64,000 nt of DNA. Source: Nioella aestuarii (lineage in GTDB: Bacteria > Pseudomonadota > Alphaproteobacteria > Rhodobacterales > Rhodobacteraceae). Of the stretch, positions 15,845 through 24,559 are shown piece after piece. Positions within the stretch are counted from its first letter, which is position 1. Every line of letters starts with the position of its first letter. A model generated the notes under the pieces. It was not told where the DNA came from. It searched no databases and was given only the letters and a program-made list of their open reading frames with translations. The translations under genes and the position numbers were made by a program. The stretch covers positions 1-64,000 of the forward strand of contig NZ_JBPBBA010000024.1 of the NCBI RefSeq assembly GCF_050896395.1, given 5' to 3'.

Positions 15845-17545
15845 TTACCTGACAAGATAGGGTCGGGGGCCGCCCGACTTGGATTGCGTTCCAGTCTGAT
15901 TGACCGGGAAATCGCCGATAATATGAGGGTTCATCCCCTGGTTCTTCAGGTTCTGAAGGAACTGGCCAAAGCCGGTCAGATCAACCATGCGCGGCGCTTC
16001 GGATATGCGCGCGCCCGAGGAAGGGCCGCCGATCGCATCGAGGATCGCCTGAAGATTTTCCATCGGCTCCTCAACAAACTCCGCCAGCGACCAGATCCTC
16101 ACTTCGGCACGCGTCTGAACCCGGCGCAGTATGTTGACGAAATCGATCTCTTCCTTTTGAAGCAGGGCCGCGGTTTTGCGGATTGTCAGAAAATCGAGGT
16201 TCGACCGGAACAACGGCACCGCCCATGCCCCGGTGATGACGGAGATCTGTGCATTCCCATCAGAAGCAAGGAAAGACCCGATCCGCTGCTTGTCACGCGG
16301 GCTGAACTGAAACACCTGACGTTCACCGCGCGTGTTCCAGATCAGGCTGGTGAGGAAATGTTCCGGGTCATAGTCGCGCAATGCCGCTGCTGATGACAGA
16401 CAACCAGCATAGACATCCGCATCGCCCGAAAACCGCACGCGGGCTGGATCGAACAGGTTGCCATGCACCCGGGTTCCAAGCCGTCGCGCCAGCCAAGGCT
16501 CAAAATTCTCGAAGAGATCGTTAAAGCCCTGAAAGACCGAATAGGGCGCGCTGGTCTTACCGTTTTCCCAGTCGGGGTTGGGAAAGCGACTGTGCATATA
16601 CATGCCAGCCCGACCCCTCGTCCGCCGCTCCAGCGCCTTGGCAAAGACCCGGTCAATCTTGCCCGGTGCCGGTTCGGCCATGACCGTCCCGCGGTCCTGA
16701 TCGGCAAGGAAGGTTTCATATAGCCGCTCGGCCTTGTGCCAAATCTTGCGCGCCACAAAGCAATCCGATCGGCGCAGCAAATGCAGATGGTCGTCATAGA
16801 AGACATGCGGTTTGCCCTGAAAGTCGAATTTCGACAGGGTCAGCGACCGGCTTTCGATATGGGTCGAATACTTGCGAACCAGTGTCTGATAATAGCTTTC
16901 GTCAGGGATCCAGACCAGTTTGAAAAACCGGTCATAGGCGTTGCGCGACGGGTCTTGCAGAATTGCAGACAGGGTCTGCCGTGTCAGACACCACCACTGG
17001 CTGCCAAGATGCGCCACGAGGTCATCCGGCATGGTCCGCATGAAGCCAACCTTGCGTTGCAGTTCGACATAGCCGTCAAACAGCCTGCGGTGACGTTTCC
17101 AAGAGAACGGAAAGCGCAGTTGAAACCGCTCCGCATGAAGGCCATCGACCGTCCAATCGACATCCTCGGTCGTTACGCTTTCGATGAAGTCCGTTCGCGG
17201 TCGGGCGGCAAGATAGGCCTTCAATTCCTCAACCGGGCGCAGGGGCAGGCACGATCCGCTCGCCAGAAAAACGTGTCTGACACTGGGGAATTCGGCCAAC
17301 ATCATCTCTGACGCGGTCTGTGATGCCGCGACGAGCGACCACGTCCCCCATTCGCATTTATGCCGCCCGCTGAACTTTACGTTCGGCAAGTCTGACAGAT
17401 CGGATTTCAGACCCGAAAACGCCTCTTTCGACACGCGCTGATCGACATGGATCACCACCGGGCAATCCCGTTCCGCCCAGTGCCGCGCCACCTGTGCCGC
17501 GCGGTGTAGAGCCGTGTGGCAGAGCATGACGAACCCAACACTCAT
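15845..17545 (-). CDS. Core-2/I-branching (GT14-type) N-acetylglucosaminyltransferase with C-terminal extension
   Basis: Glycosyltransferase of 566 residues. The N-terminal half begins GFVMLCHTALHRAAQVARHW and contains VVIHVDQRV, KCEWGTWSLVAAS and HVFLASGSCLPLRPVEEL, all typical of the GT14 core-2/I-branching family; SQWWCLTR and WIPDESYYQTLV follow. The C-terminal half from about residue 310 resembles nothing I can name with certainty, though it contains a segment on reading and processing (SVITGAWAVPLFRSNLDFL). I place the start at the ATG that overlaps the upstream gene's stop (ATGA); an upstream Met exists. It lies between a GT2 gene and the sulfotransferase. Confidence 0.82.
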   Translation of the reverse strand: MSVGFVMLCHTALHRAAQVARHWAERDCPVVIHVDQRVSKEAFSGLKSDLSDLPNVKFSGRHKCEWGTWSLVAASQTASEMMLAEFPSVRHVFLASGSCLPLRPVEELKAYLAARPRTDFIESVTTEDVDWTVDGLHAERFQLRFPFSWKRHRRLFDGYVELQRKVGFMRTMPDDLVAHLGSQWWCLTRQTLSAILQDPSRNAYDRFFKLVWIPDESYYQTLVRKYSTHIESRSLTLSKFDFQGKPHVFYDDHLHLLRRSDCFVARKIWHKAERLYETFLADQDRGTVMAEPAPGKIDRVFAKALERRTRGRAGMYMHSRFPNPDWENGKTSAPYSVFQGFNDLFENFEPWLARRLGTRVHGNLFDPARVRFSGDADVYAGCLSSAAALRDYDPEHFLTSLIWNTRGERQVFQFSPRDKQRIGSFLASDGNAQISVITGAWAVPLFRSNLDFLTIRKTAALLQKEEIDFVNILRRVQTRAEVRIWSLAEFVEEPMENLQAILDAIGGPSSGARISEAPRMVDLTGFGQFLQNLKNQGMNPHIIGDFPVNQTGTQSKSGGPRPYLVR

Positions 17546-18552
17546 GCCCAGTTCCCCTTGGACATCAGGCCGAGGATTTCCAGCTGCCGCCAATTGATAA
17601 AGCGTTCAGACCACTTACACCACAGGTTCGGGTCTTCCTCCAAACCAGCAGCATATGCCTTGTATTCGTGACTGTTGGCATAGTGCTGTTTGCGTTCCAG
17701 TTCTTCGCGCGCCTTTTGGCTGAAGGTGTCCAGGAACTTGGCATGCATCAGAACGCCCGAAGCCTTTTCGCCCCCCCATTCGTCAAACACCAGGTTCAAC
17801 CCGCGCGGCAACAACATGTGGGTAGAGCTGGCGAAGGCATAGTTCTTGTCCCATTTCACCAGCGGTATCTTGTTCAGTGCCGGGGCGCGTTCGGGATTAT
17901 CCGGAAAGAACAGGCGCGCCCGTGGGCCGCCCTGAATCCACAGATTGCCGAAATCCCAGTTCCGCTTGATCATGTAGTTGCCGCTGTCGAACCAACAGGC
18001 GATATCAAACGGGTTCTGCCCCTCGCTATAGGGTTGGGTCGTGATCGGGCCCTTTGGATACATATCCAGCAGCATGGCGCCGAAAGACTTGATCGAACTG
18101 CTTTCCAGCCAATCGGTTAATGCCGGGATCGGGCGCGTATCGCAGAACGGGTAAACGAGGAATTCATCCGGATCGACCACAACGCACCAGTGACCATGCC
18201 CATACTCCCGCAGCAGCGCATTCAGCCAATCCATTCCGAAACGGGATCGCTTATAGCTCGCGGGTGTGGTCCAGACCGAACAGTCACCCTGCCCGGCAAG
18301 ATATTCGCGCGTGCCATCGGTGCTGTCATTGTCCACGAAAATGAAATGCGACACGCCGCGGTCACGGTAGTAGCGCAGGAAGTACGGCAGGCGGATCCGT
18401 TCATTGCGCAGAGTGACGAAACACAGGATGTCCTTTGGGCGGATCTGTTCGGTTCGGTCGGCAACAAGAAGCAGGTCCCGCGCCTTTCGCCAGGCACGGA
18501 TCAAGAACCGCTTACGTTCCAGGCGCAGTTTGTAGCGCCGAACCACTTTCAT
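17542..18552 (-). CDS. Glycosyltransferase family 2/92-like protein
   Basis: Predicted GT-A fold glycosyltransferase of 336 residues. DILCFVTLRNERIRLPYFLR is the typical opening of this group, followed by FIFVDNDSTDGTREYL and the metal-binding VVVDPDEFLVYP (Asp-x-Asp). The C-terminal region is rich in aromatic residues (LWCKWSERFINWRQLEIL). The chosen start ATG overlaps the stop of the GT4 gene in ATGA; an upstream Met 21 codons away is possible but would read through that gene's end. It probably adds one sugar to a surface glycan; donor and acceptor are unknown. Confidence 0.8.
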   Translation of the reverse strand: MKVVRRYKLRLERKRFLIRAWRKARDLLLVADRTEQIRPKDILCFVTLRNERIRLPYFLRYYRDRGVSHFIFVDNDSTDGTREYLAGQGDCSVWTTPASYKRSRFGMDWLNALLREYGHGHWCVVVDPDEFLVYPFCDTRPIPALTDWLESSSIKSFGAMLLDMYPKGPITTQPYSEGQNPFDIACWFDSGNYMIKRNWDFGNLWIQGGPRARLFFPDNPERAPALNKIPLVKWDKNYAFASSTHMLLPRGLNLVFDEWGGEKASGVLMHAKFLDTFSQKAREELERKQHYANSHEYKAYAAGLEEDPNLWCKWSERFINWRQLEILGLMSKGNWA

Positions 18553-19775
18553 CCCAAGTCCCCTGCCCGGCCCCCGATCAGAGCCGCCGATACCGTTTCG
18601 AAATGTGCCTGCCACGTCGGAAGCTTGACCGCTGGCAGCACATCGTCCGCCAGTCTATCCGCCGATCGTTTCTTAATCGTTTCCACCCAAGAATACGCAT
18701 CTCGGGGATCAAGGTAAACGGCGCATTCGTTAATGGTTTCACGCAAGACGGGTAGGTCAGAGCAGATCGGCAACACCCCAAGCCGTGCGGCCTCTAGTGG
18801 AGGATAACCGAACCCTTCGGCCAGGGATGGGAAAAGCAGCCCATGCGCGCCTTCCAAAAGGGTCCGCATCTGGCCATCCGTTAGGTTGTTATGTTCGAAA
18901 ATGGCATTGTTTCTAAGAGGGTGGGTATCGAGTTGATGAAAGAATGCATCGGTCACCCACCCCCGTTGACCGATGATATGAAGGTTCGGGCGATTGGTTT
19001 CTGGCAGCATTGACCAGACATCGAGCAGCAGCTGATGGTTCTTGCGCGGCTCTATTGTGCCGACACAGACAAATCTCGGTGTATCAGTATCTAATTCAAG
19101 GAAAACAGGCTCTTTCTCCGGCAGATCTGCCAACCCTAGATGCGCAGTAACATAGGTTATGTCTGTCCCCAAATGGCGCGCCAGGCATTGCTTTGTGTCT
19201 TCTGAATTGCAGATGATCAGGTTCGCATGGTCCCTGCTGGCCTCTAACATCTTCCCGAAATGATCCGGGATCTCGGGGCGAGAATACTCCGGAAAATCCA
19301 CCGGAATCGCATCATGCAGCAGAACGGCAACCCGCACATCTGGGTTTGCTCTAAACGCCCTCAGGCAATCTTTGGTCAGGTTGCTGTGGCCCGTGTTCAG
19401 ATAGATCGTGTCCTTGCGCAAGTGCTGGGACAGCATCCGAAACAGGTTGGCATGAAGACAGCGAGCAACGGCATGGCGGCGCAACAATGCCTCTGCCCGG
19501 TGGCGCGGCACGTCGGCTTTACCAGTCAAGCGAGACAGAAAATCGGGGGCAGGCCAGTCCGCGTCGCCATCCAATGCGGCCAGGAACGCGCGGGCACCTT
19601 CTGCGCCGAGCAAGATGTAACCACGCGAGCTGCGCACAAGAAACCTGGGGTCGGAGTCCACCTCCAGAACCCAGGTTGCATAAGCCCGTTCCACCCGATC
19701 CACACCAGTCAAAGGTCCACGCCCGACGCGGGACAATAGCCGCGTCAGGTCAAGGCACAGGGCGGGCTCGGGCAT
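18549..19775 (-). CDS. Glycosyltransferase family 4 (GT-B)
   Basis: Retaining GT-B glycosyltransferase of 408 residues. The C-terminal nucleotide-sugar domain shows FVCVGTIEPRKNHQLLLDVW and, after LLEGAHGLLFPSLAEGFG, the E-x7-E region YPPLEAARLGVLPICSDL, with the usual G and E residues. The N-terminal acceptor domain has a RVAVLLHDAIPVDFPEYS stretch as in mannosyl- or rhamnosyl-transferases. It overlaps the next gene by 4 bp. galU ends 4 bp before its start, so this set of genes is tightly packed and probably one transcript. Confidence 0.88.
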   Translation of the reverse strand: MPEPALCLDLTRLLSRVGRGPLTGVDRVERAYATWVLEVDSDPRFLVRSSRGYILLGAEGARAFLAALDGDADWPAPDFLSRLTGKADVPRHRAEALLRRHAVARCLHANLFRMLSQHLRKDTIYLNTGHSNLTKDCLRAFRANPDVRVAVLLHDAIPVDFPEYSRPEIPDHFGKMLEASRDHANLIICNSEDTKQCLARHLGTDITYVTAHLGLADLPEKEPVFLELDTDTPRFVCVGTIEPRKNHQLLLDVWSMLPETNRPNLHIIGQRGWVTDAFFHQLDTHPLRNNAIFEHNNLTDGQMRTLLEGAHGLLFPSLAEGFGYPPLEAARLGVLPICSDLPVLRETINECAVYLDPRDAYSWVETIKKRSADRLADDVLPAVKLPTWQAHFETVSAALIGGRAGDLG

Positions 19776-19778
19776 CCG

Positions 19779-20669
19779 TTATTGGGCGGCGTTCTTGGTG
19801 GCCGTCATTTGGTCAAGGAACTGGGAAAACTCGCCCCGCAGGTCTTCACGCGCAAGACCAAAGGCAACCGTGGCATGAAGGAAACCGGCCTTGGACCCAC
19901 AGTCATAGCGCTGACCACGGAAGCGGAAGCCATAGACGTTGTCCGAGGTTGCGATTTCTTCAGCAATGGCGTCGGTCAGCTGAATCTCACCGCCCGCGCC
20001 AGACTTCGCACGGTTCAGGTTGCGCATGATATCTGGGGTCAGGATATAACGGCCAATGACCGCCAGGTTGGACGGCGCCTCATTGACTGCGGGCTTTTCA
20101 ACCATGCCCTTGACCGACACGACAGATCCCATGTCTTCGCGAACATCCAGCACCCCGTAGGACGAGGCCATCTCAGGCGGAACTTCCATCGCGGCAACCA
20201 TGTTGCCACCGGTTTCAGCATGGGCCTCGATCATCTGTTGCAGACAGGGTTTTTCTGCTGCGATCACGTCATCGGGCAGGATAACCGCGAAGGGTTCATT
20301 CCCCAGCAAACGCCGTGCACACCAGACGGCGTGTCCAAGTCCAAGGGCCTTGTTCTGGCGGATATATGCGATCTGGCCGGAATCCATGTTGGTGGATTTC
20401 AGATTCTGCAAAAGTTCGGTCTTGCCCTTCTTTCGCAGCGTATTCTCCAGCTCTGGCGCGATATCGAAATAGTCTTCCAGCGCGCTCTTACCGCGTGCGG
20501 TGACGAAGATGAATTCCTTGATCCCCGCTGCGCGTGCCTCGTCGATCGCGTACTGAATCAACGGACGATCGACGAGTGTCATGATCTCCTTAGGAATGGA
20601 CTTTGTCGCGGGCAAAAAACGTGTCCCAAGTCCTGCAACGGGAAAAATCGCTTTGGTAACTTTTTTCAT
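19779..20669 (-). CDS. galU: UTP-glucose-1-phosphate uridylyltransferase
   Basis: Enzyme making UDP-glucose from UTP and glucose-1-phosphate, 296 residues. The nucleotidyltransferase motif is FPVAGLGTRFLPATKSIPKE, followed by MTLVDRPLIQYAIDEA; VILPDDVI and GEIQLTDAI are also GalU hallmarks. Two adjacent Met codons could start it (20672 and 20669); the second has better spacing from GGAG. UDP-glucose supplies the glycosyltransferases that lie downstream in the same cluster. An 87-bp gap separates it from the upstream GT2 gene. Confidence 0.95.
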   Translation of the reverse strand: MKKVTKAIFPVAGLGTRFLPATKSIPKEIMTLVDRPLIQYAIDEARAAGIKEFIFVTARGKSALEDYFDIAPELENTLRKKGKTELLQNLKSTNMDSGQIAYIRQNKALGLGHAVWCARRLLGNEPFAVILPDDVIAAEKPCLQQMIEAHAETGGNMVAAMEVPPEMASSYGVLDVREDMGSVVSVKGMVEKPAVNEAPSNLAVIGRYILTPDIMRNLNRAKSGAGGEIQLTDAIAEEIATSDNVYGFRFRGQRYDCGSKAGFLHATVAFGLAREDLRGEFSQFLDQMTATKNAAQ

Positions 20670-20756
20670 CATCGTCTCCAACGGGGTGGAACGTTCGGTT
20701 TGTCTGCTCCACCCTTCAATATCGGTGAAACACGGCAAACTTAGCTCCTAAGATCG

Positions 20757-22007
20757 CTAACATTGTGACACTTTGCCCGTATTGCATTCAGGTGGGCCGG
20801 AAATCCAGCGAATTTTTTTCTGACGCTGAATCTCAGAGCCAACTCGCCTATCGAATGACCATACTGTGAAAAGCCGCTGATTTCTTAACGATTTTCCGAA
20901 CAATCCGCCGCTTTGGATCCAGTAGCCCTCAGAACAGAAGCTTACTTTGTGTGCGCGGATCGTGTGGTCAAAGACCATCAGCGTGACAGACTTGCCTGCA
21001 CGCGCAAGGAAATGCGCCTTTTGCATCAGTCGTGTGCGAGAAAACCAGCGCCCGGCAAGCAGTGCTGATCCCGGTGCAGATGTGGTCAGCAGAGGGCGAA
21101 ATTCCGCGCCGGGCGTGCGAGACAGAGGCGTTGGGGTGGTCAGGGTCTGACCGGCAACCAACCCAGCCTCGAATCCTTCAAGCAGTTTTGCGCCGTCATT
21201 GCGGCTCAATCGCCCTGCCTTCACCAACCGCTCTATCCTGTCGGTCTGCTCTGCTCTTATCTGTTCAACGCCGGCCTGTAGCTCTTGGTTTGACGCGTGT
21301 TTCCGCAAGTACCGCATGCTGCTTTGACCGATCTGAAACAGGCTGAGCGGAACACGATCGTCGGTGCGTCTTTCGCTGGCTGCAAACCCGTGATGCACGG
21401 TTGCAAGCGGCGCGTGAACCACCCGATGATCTGCCAACATTAGCCTATAGGCCAAATCCGTTTCATCGAGATAAAATCCGAATCCGTCGTCAAACCCGCC
21501 AAGCTGCTGGACCACGTCCCGACGCATGGCCATGTTTGTCCCTTCCAGCTTTAGTGCCATCCCCTTCGGCAATGCACCAGAAGGGGCTGAATGCGCTCTT
21601 CCCAGACTGTCAACAACGCGGTTTGCCCATTGCACACTAATCCCGTTTCGACCCAGAACCGTCCCCGTAGACGCGGCAATTTCAGTGTCTAACAAAGGGG
21701 AAACGAGATGATTTAGCCATGTCGGTTCAGGCACGGCGTCATCGTCGATAAAAGCAGCGATCTGACCGGAGGACATGGCAAGGCCCAGGTTCCGAGCGGC
21801 AGAGATATTGGGGCTGTCTTGAACGGCTGTCTTGATGTGGGTCGAAAAGGGAAGATCCGAAATCGCAGCAAGGCCAGGCCCGTCGGCCACGACCACCAGT
21901 TCAAACGGGCGATAGAAAAGCTGTCCGATTCCAATCAGTGCGCGGCGCAGCAGGGCGGGACGCCCGTAGCTGACAACGATCACGCTGACGGAGGGCTGAT
22001 CTGTCAA
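20757..22007 (-). CDS. Glycosyltransferase family 2
   Basis: Inverting GT-A glycosyltransferase of 416 residues. The fold begins VSVIVVSYGRPALLRRALIG, the nucleotide/metal motif is QIAAFIDDDAVPEPTWL (Asp-Asp-Asp) and the acceptor region includes RRDVVQQLGGFDDGFGFYLDETD. The C-terminal 130 residues are not part of the core domain; the last part is basic and aromatic (VSFCSEGYWIQSGGLFG). Its start overlaps the kdsB-like gene by 4 bp. The 3' end is more AT-rich than its neighbours. Substrate unknown; the position next to CMP-sugar and UDP-glucose genes points to surface glycan synthesis. Confidence 0.88.
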   Translation of the reverse strand: MTDQPSVSVIVVSYGRPALLRRALIGIGQLFYRPFELVVVADGPGLAAISDLPFSTHIKTAVQDSPNISAARNLGLAMSSGQIAAFIDDDAVPEPTWLNHLVSPLLDTEIAASTGTVLGRNGISVQWANRVVDSLGRAHSAPSGALPKGMALKLEGTNMAMRRDVVQQLGGFDDGFGFYLDETDLAYRLMLADHRVVHAPLATVHHGFAASERRTDDRVPLSLFQIGQSSMRYLRKHASNQELQAGVEQIRAEQTDRIERLVKAGRLSRNDGAKLLEGFEAGLVAGQTLTTPTPLSRTPGAEFRPLLTTSAPGSALLAGRWFSRTRLMQKAHFLARAGKSVTLMVFDHTIRAHKVSFCSEGYWIQSGGLFGKSLRNQRLFTVWSFDRRVGSEIQRQKKIRWISGPPECNTGKVSQC

Positions 22008-22804
22008 GGCGCCCCCATCTCAGCCAGCATTGTTTCAATCCGCGGCACGTCTTCTGGGTTGTTCAACTCCCAGAATTTGCGGCCGCGTGCCTCGACCTCA
22101 ACACACAGAACATTGTGCCCGTTCTCAAGGAAGCGAAGCTGTTCCAACCCCTCCAACGTTTCCAGCGCCCCGACAGGCCAGGTTGGATAGGCTGACAGGG
22201 CTTCGGGCCGGTAGGCATAGACACCAACATGGTGAAACACCGGCGTCGGTTCGTCACGCTGATAGATGCGACCGGTATAGGGGATCACCTCTTTCGAGAA
22301 ATAAAGCGCATGGTTATCCCGGTTGAAAACTGCCGTTGTGCCACCCACGCGGCCCGCATGTCGATCCGCCATCAGCGCCGAATGGGTTTCTCCGTCGCAA
22401 CACAGCACCGGCGTCGCCAACGCCGCATCCGGCGCGGCCTTAAGCCCGTTGATCAACTCTTCAAGGAACCACGCCGGGGTCAGCGGCGCGTCACCCTGAA
22501 GATTCACAACCATATCTACATCATCCCCGAGAAGGCCCAGCGCCTCGGCACAGCGTTCGGTCCCGTTGCGGCAGGTGTCAGAGGTCATCAGAACCTCTGC
22601 CCCGAAAGCCTCTGCCGCCTCTCGAATGCGGTCATCATCCGTCGCGACATAGACTGCGTCCAAGCCCTCAACCTCCTGCGCGGCAAGCCAGCTGCGTTCT
22701 ATCAGGCTGCGGGAAATACCGGTGGCGCCTTTCAGCTCGGCAAGCGGCTTGCCGGGATAACGGGTCGAAGCGTACCGCGCGGGGATGATGCAGACATTGG
22801 TCAT
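22004..22804 (-). CDS. kdsB: 3-deoxy-manno-octulosonate cytidylyltransferase-like protein
   Basis: Cytidylyltransferase of 266 residues that would make CMP-KDO or a similar CMP-acid sugar for LPS or capsule. The opening CIIPARYASTRYPGKPLAEL is the KdsB signature, DAVYVATDDDRI is the second motif, and VVNLQGDAPLTP matches the third. Here the usual Glu after QGD (QGDEP) is Ala, which could mean a shifted substrate. FHHVGVYAYRPEAL is again typical. It overlaps the downstream GT2 gene by 4 bp, and its ATG directly abuts the cysQ stop. Function is likely but the acid sugar is uncertain. Confidence 0.82.
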   Translation of the reverse strand: MTNVCIIPARYASTRYPGKPLAELKGATGISRSLIERSWLAAQEVEGLDAVYVATDDDRIREAAEAFGAEVLMTSDTCRNGTERCAEALGLLGDDVDMVVNLQGDAPLTPAWFLEELINGLKAAPDAALATPVLCCDGETHSALMADRHAGRVGGTTAVFNRDNHALYFSKEVIPYTGRIYQRDEPTPVFHHVGVYAYRPEALSAYPTWPVGALETLEGLEQLRFLENGHNVLCVEVEARGRKFWELNNPEDVPRIETMLAEMGAP

Positions 22805-23602
22805 TCAGCCAGCCTTTAGATCGACGCCTGGGGCATGGGCGATAAAGAAAGGGTTCTCATATTCTGGTTTACCATAGGTGAACGGGGTGTGGTCATCGAA
22901 CCGGATCACCTGCCCTCCGGCGCCGCGCAGAACCGCATCCCCCGCGGCGGTGTCCCATTCCATCGTACGGCCAAGTCGGGGGTAAAGATCGGCCTCACCC
23001 GTGGCCACCAGACAGAACTTGAGCGACGAGCCCGCACTCTTCATGTCTTCGACACTGTACTTGCCGATATACGCATCGGTCGCGGCATCCCGGTGCGACT
23101 TGCTTGCGACCACCAAAAGAGCCGAATTGTCCGGTTTAGAGACTGAAATTGGGGTCACGGTACCCTTTGTATCAGTGTCGAACGGGCCGGTTTCCTCCAC
23201 CGAGCGGCCATCGGCTTCGGTATAGAACAACCGCCCCTTGGCAGGGGCATATACGACACCACGGATCGGCACGCCGTCCTGGACAAGGGCGATGTTGACA
23301 GTGAAGTCACCACGCCGCTTGACGAATTCCTTGGTGCCATCCAGCGGGTCGACGATGATGAAATTGTTGGCGGATTGTGCGTGGCTGGCAGCCTGTTCCT
23401 CAGTCACCAAAACCATGTCCGGAAACGCCGACCGAATCCCTGCCGAGATCAGCGCATCGGCTGCTTCATCCGCCTCGGTGACAGGGCTGTCGTCCGACTT
23501 TGCCTTCACCTCGAAATCATCGGAGTTGTAGATCTCCATGATCCGTTTACCCGCTTGCAGGGCCAGAGTACGAAAGACACGTTCGATACTGGGGAAATCC
23601 AT
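22805..23602 (-). CDS. cysQ: 3'(2'),5'-bisphosphate nucleotidase CysQ
   Basis: Phosphatase of the inositol-monophosphatase family, 265 residues, that hydrolyses 3'-phosphoadenosine 5'-phosphate (PAP) to AMP and phosphate. Metal-binding motifs are DSPVTEADEAAD, LVTEEQ, DPLDGTKEFVKRRGDFTVN and EWDTAAGDAVL. The start is set at the Met preceded by GGAGGAACGGG; the frame is open 12 codons further up. PAP is the by-product of PAPS-dependent sulfation, and a large sulfotransferase gene lies in the same leftward cluster, so a shared role in polysaccharide sulfation is plausible. It is divergent from the ABC permease gene. Confidence 0.93.
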   Translation of the reverse strand: MDFPSIERVFRTLALQAGKRIMEIYNSDDFEVKAKSDDSPVTEADEAADALISAGIRSAFPDMVLVTEEQAASHAQSANNFIIVDPLDGTKEFVKRRGDFTVNIALVQDGVPIRGVVYAPAKGRLFYTEADGRSVEETGPFDTDTKGTVTPISVSKPDNSALLVVASKSHRDAATDAYIGKYSVEDMKSAGSSLKFCLVATGEADLYPRLGRTMEWDTAAGDAVLRGAGGQVIRFDDHTPFTYGKPEYENPFFIAHAPGVDLKAG

Positions 23603-23734
23603 CCCGTTCCTCCTTGGGAGTTTCATTGAAAAAACCACTTTTTGCCGTTATCGTCACCTAACAAGAATTGAGCAAGGTATCCCTGCGACAAAGATGGGGG
23701 CCGTTCGTTCGGGCAGATTAAAATCGGTATCCAC

Positions 23735-24559
23735 ATGCAGTTCGGTCATTCCAGACGAAAATCTACGCTTAGCATTTTGTTAAGTTTGACAGAGTTGATC
23801 TACACCTCAACCGTTCGGAAGGTCAGGGCAACGCATGGCAATGCCATCATGGCGCTGCTGATGAGTATGCTGCAGGCGATCCTGTTCGTTGTGGCGTTCT
23901 ACTTCATGTTTACGGTTCTGGGCACTCGCAACATGGCAATCCGTGGGGATTTCCTGATTTACCTTGTGACCGGGATCTTCCTGTACCTCACTCACATCAA
24001 GGCACTAACCGCTGTCATGGGGGCAGAGGGACCGACCTCTGCCATGATGCTACATGCGCCGATGAACACAATTGTCGCTATCGTGTCTTCGGCGCTTTCG
24101 ACGCTGTATATCCAGACACTTTCACTCTTCGTGATCATGTTGGGCATTCATACGATCTTTGACGGTCTCGTGATCCACGACTGGTCAGGCGTTATTTTCA
24201 TGTATCTTCTGGCTTGGGCGACAGGGTGTGCCGTGGGCCTGATCTTCATGAACCTGAAACCTTGGTTTCCCGACGTGATAGGGATCGTGCAAAGCATCTA
24301 TACGCGCGCGAATATGATCGCTTCCGGGAAGATGTTCGTTGCCAACGCTTTGCCTGCGATGATGATCCCTTGGTTTTCATGGAACCCGCTCTTTCATCTG
24401 ATTGATCAGGCGCGCGGGTTTGCCTTCAACAATTACTTCCCGCATCACACCAATTGGCACTACCCGATTTATTTCACCATCGCCCTCGTGATGCTGGGTC
24501 TGATGGGCGATTTTTATACCCGGAAACGGGTTTCCGCTAGCTGGACGGCAGGACGATGA
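23735..24559 (+). CDS. ABC-2 type polysaccharide transporter permease (KpsM-like)
   Basis: Inner-membrane permease of 274 residues with about six membrane segments. The N-terminus ELIYTSTVRKVRATHGNAI is the cytoplasmic amphipathic region of KpsM/RfbA-type exporters, followed by LLMSMLQAILFVVAFYFMF. The C-terminal loop WNPLFHLIDQARGFAFNNYF is also typical. No matching KpsT-type ATPase is adjacent, so its partner must be encoded outside the window. Its start lacks a good ribosome-binding site and is in a more AT-rich stretch. It probably exports capsule or O-antigen, in line with the glycosyltransferase cluster opposite. Confidence 0.85.
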   Translation: MQFGHSRRKSTLSILLSLTELIYTSTVRKVRATHGNAIMALLMSMLQAILFVVAFYFMFTVLGTRNMAIRGDFLIYLVTGIFLYLTHIKALTAVMGAEGPTSAMMLHAPMNTIVAIVSSALSTLYIQTLSLFVIMLGIHTIFDGLVIHDWSGVIFMYLLAWATGCAVGLIFMNLKPWFPDVIGIVQSIYTRANMIASGKMFVANALPAMMIPWFSWNPLFHLIDQARGFAFNNYFPHHTNWHYPIYFTIALVMLGLMGDFYTRKRVSASWTAGR

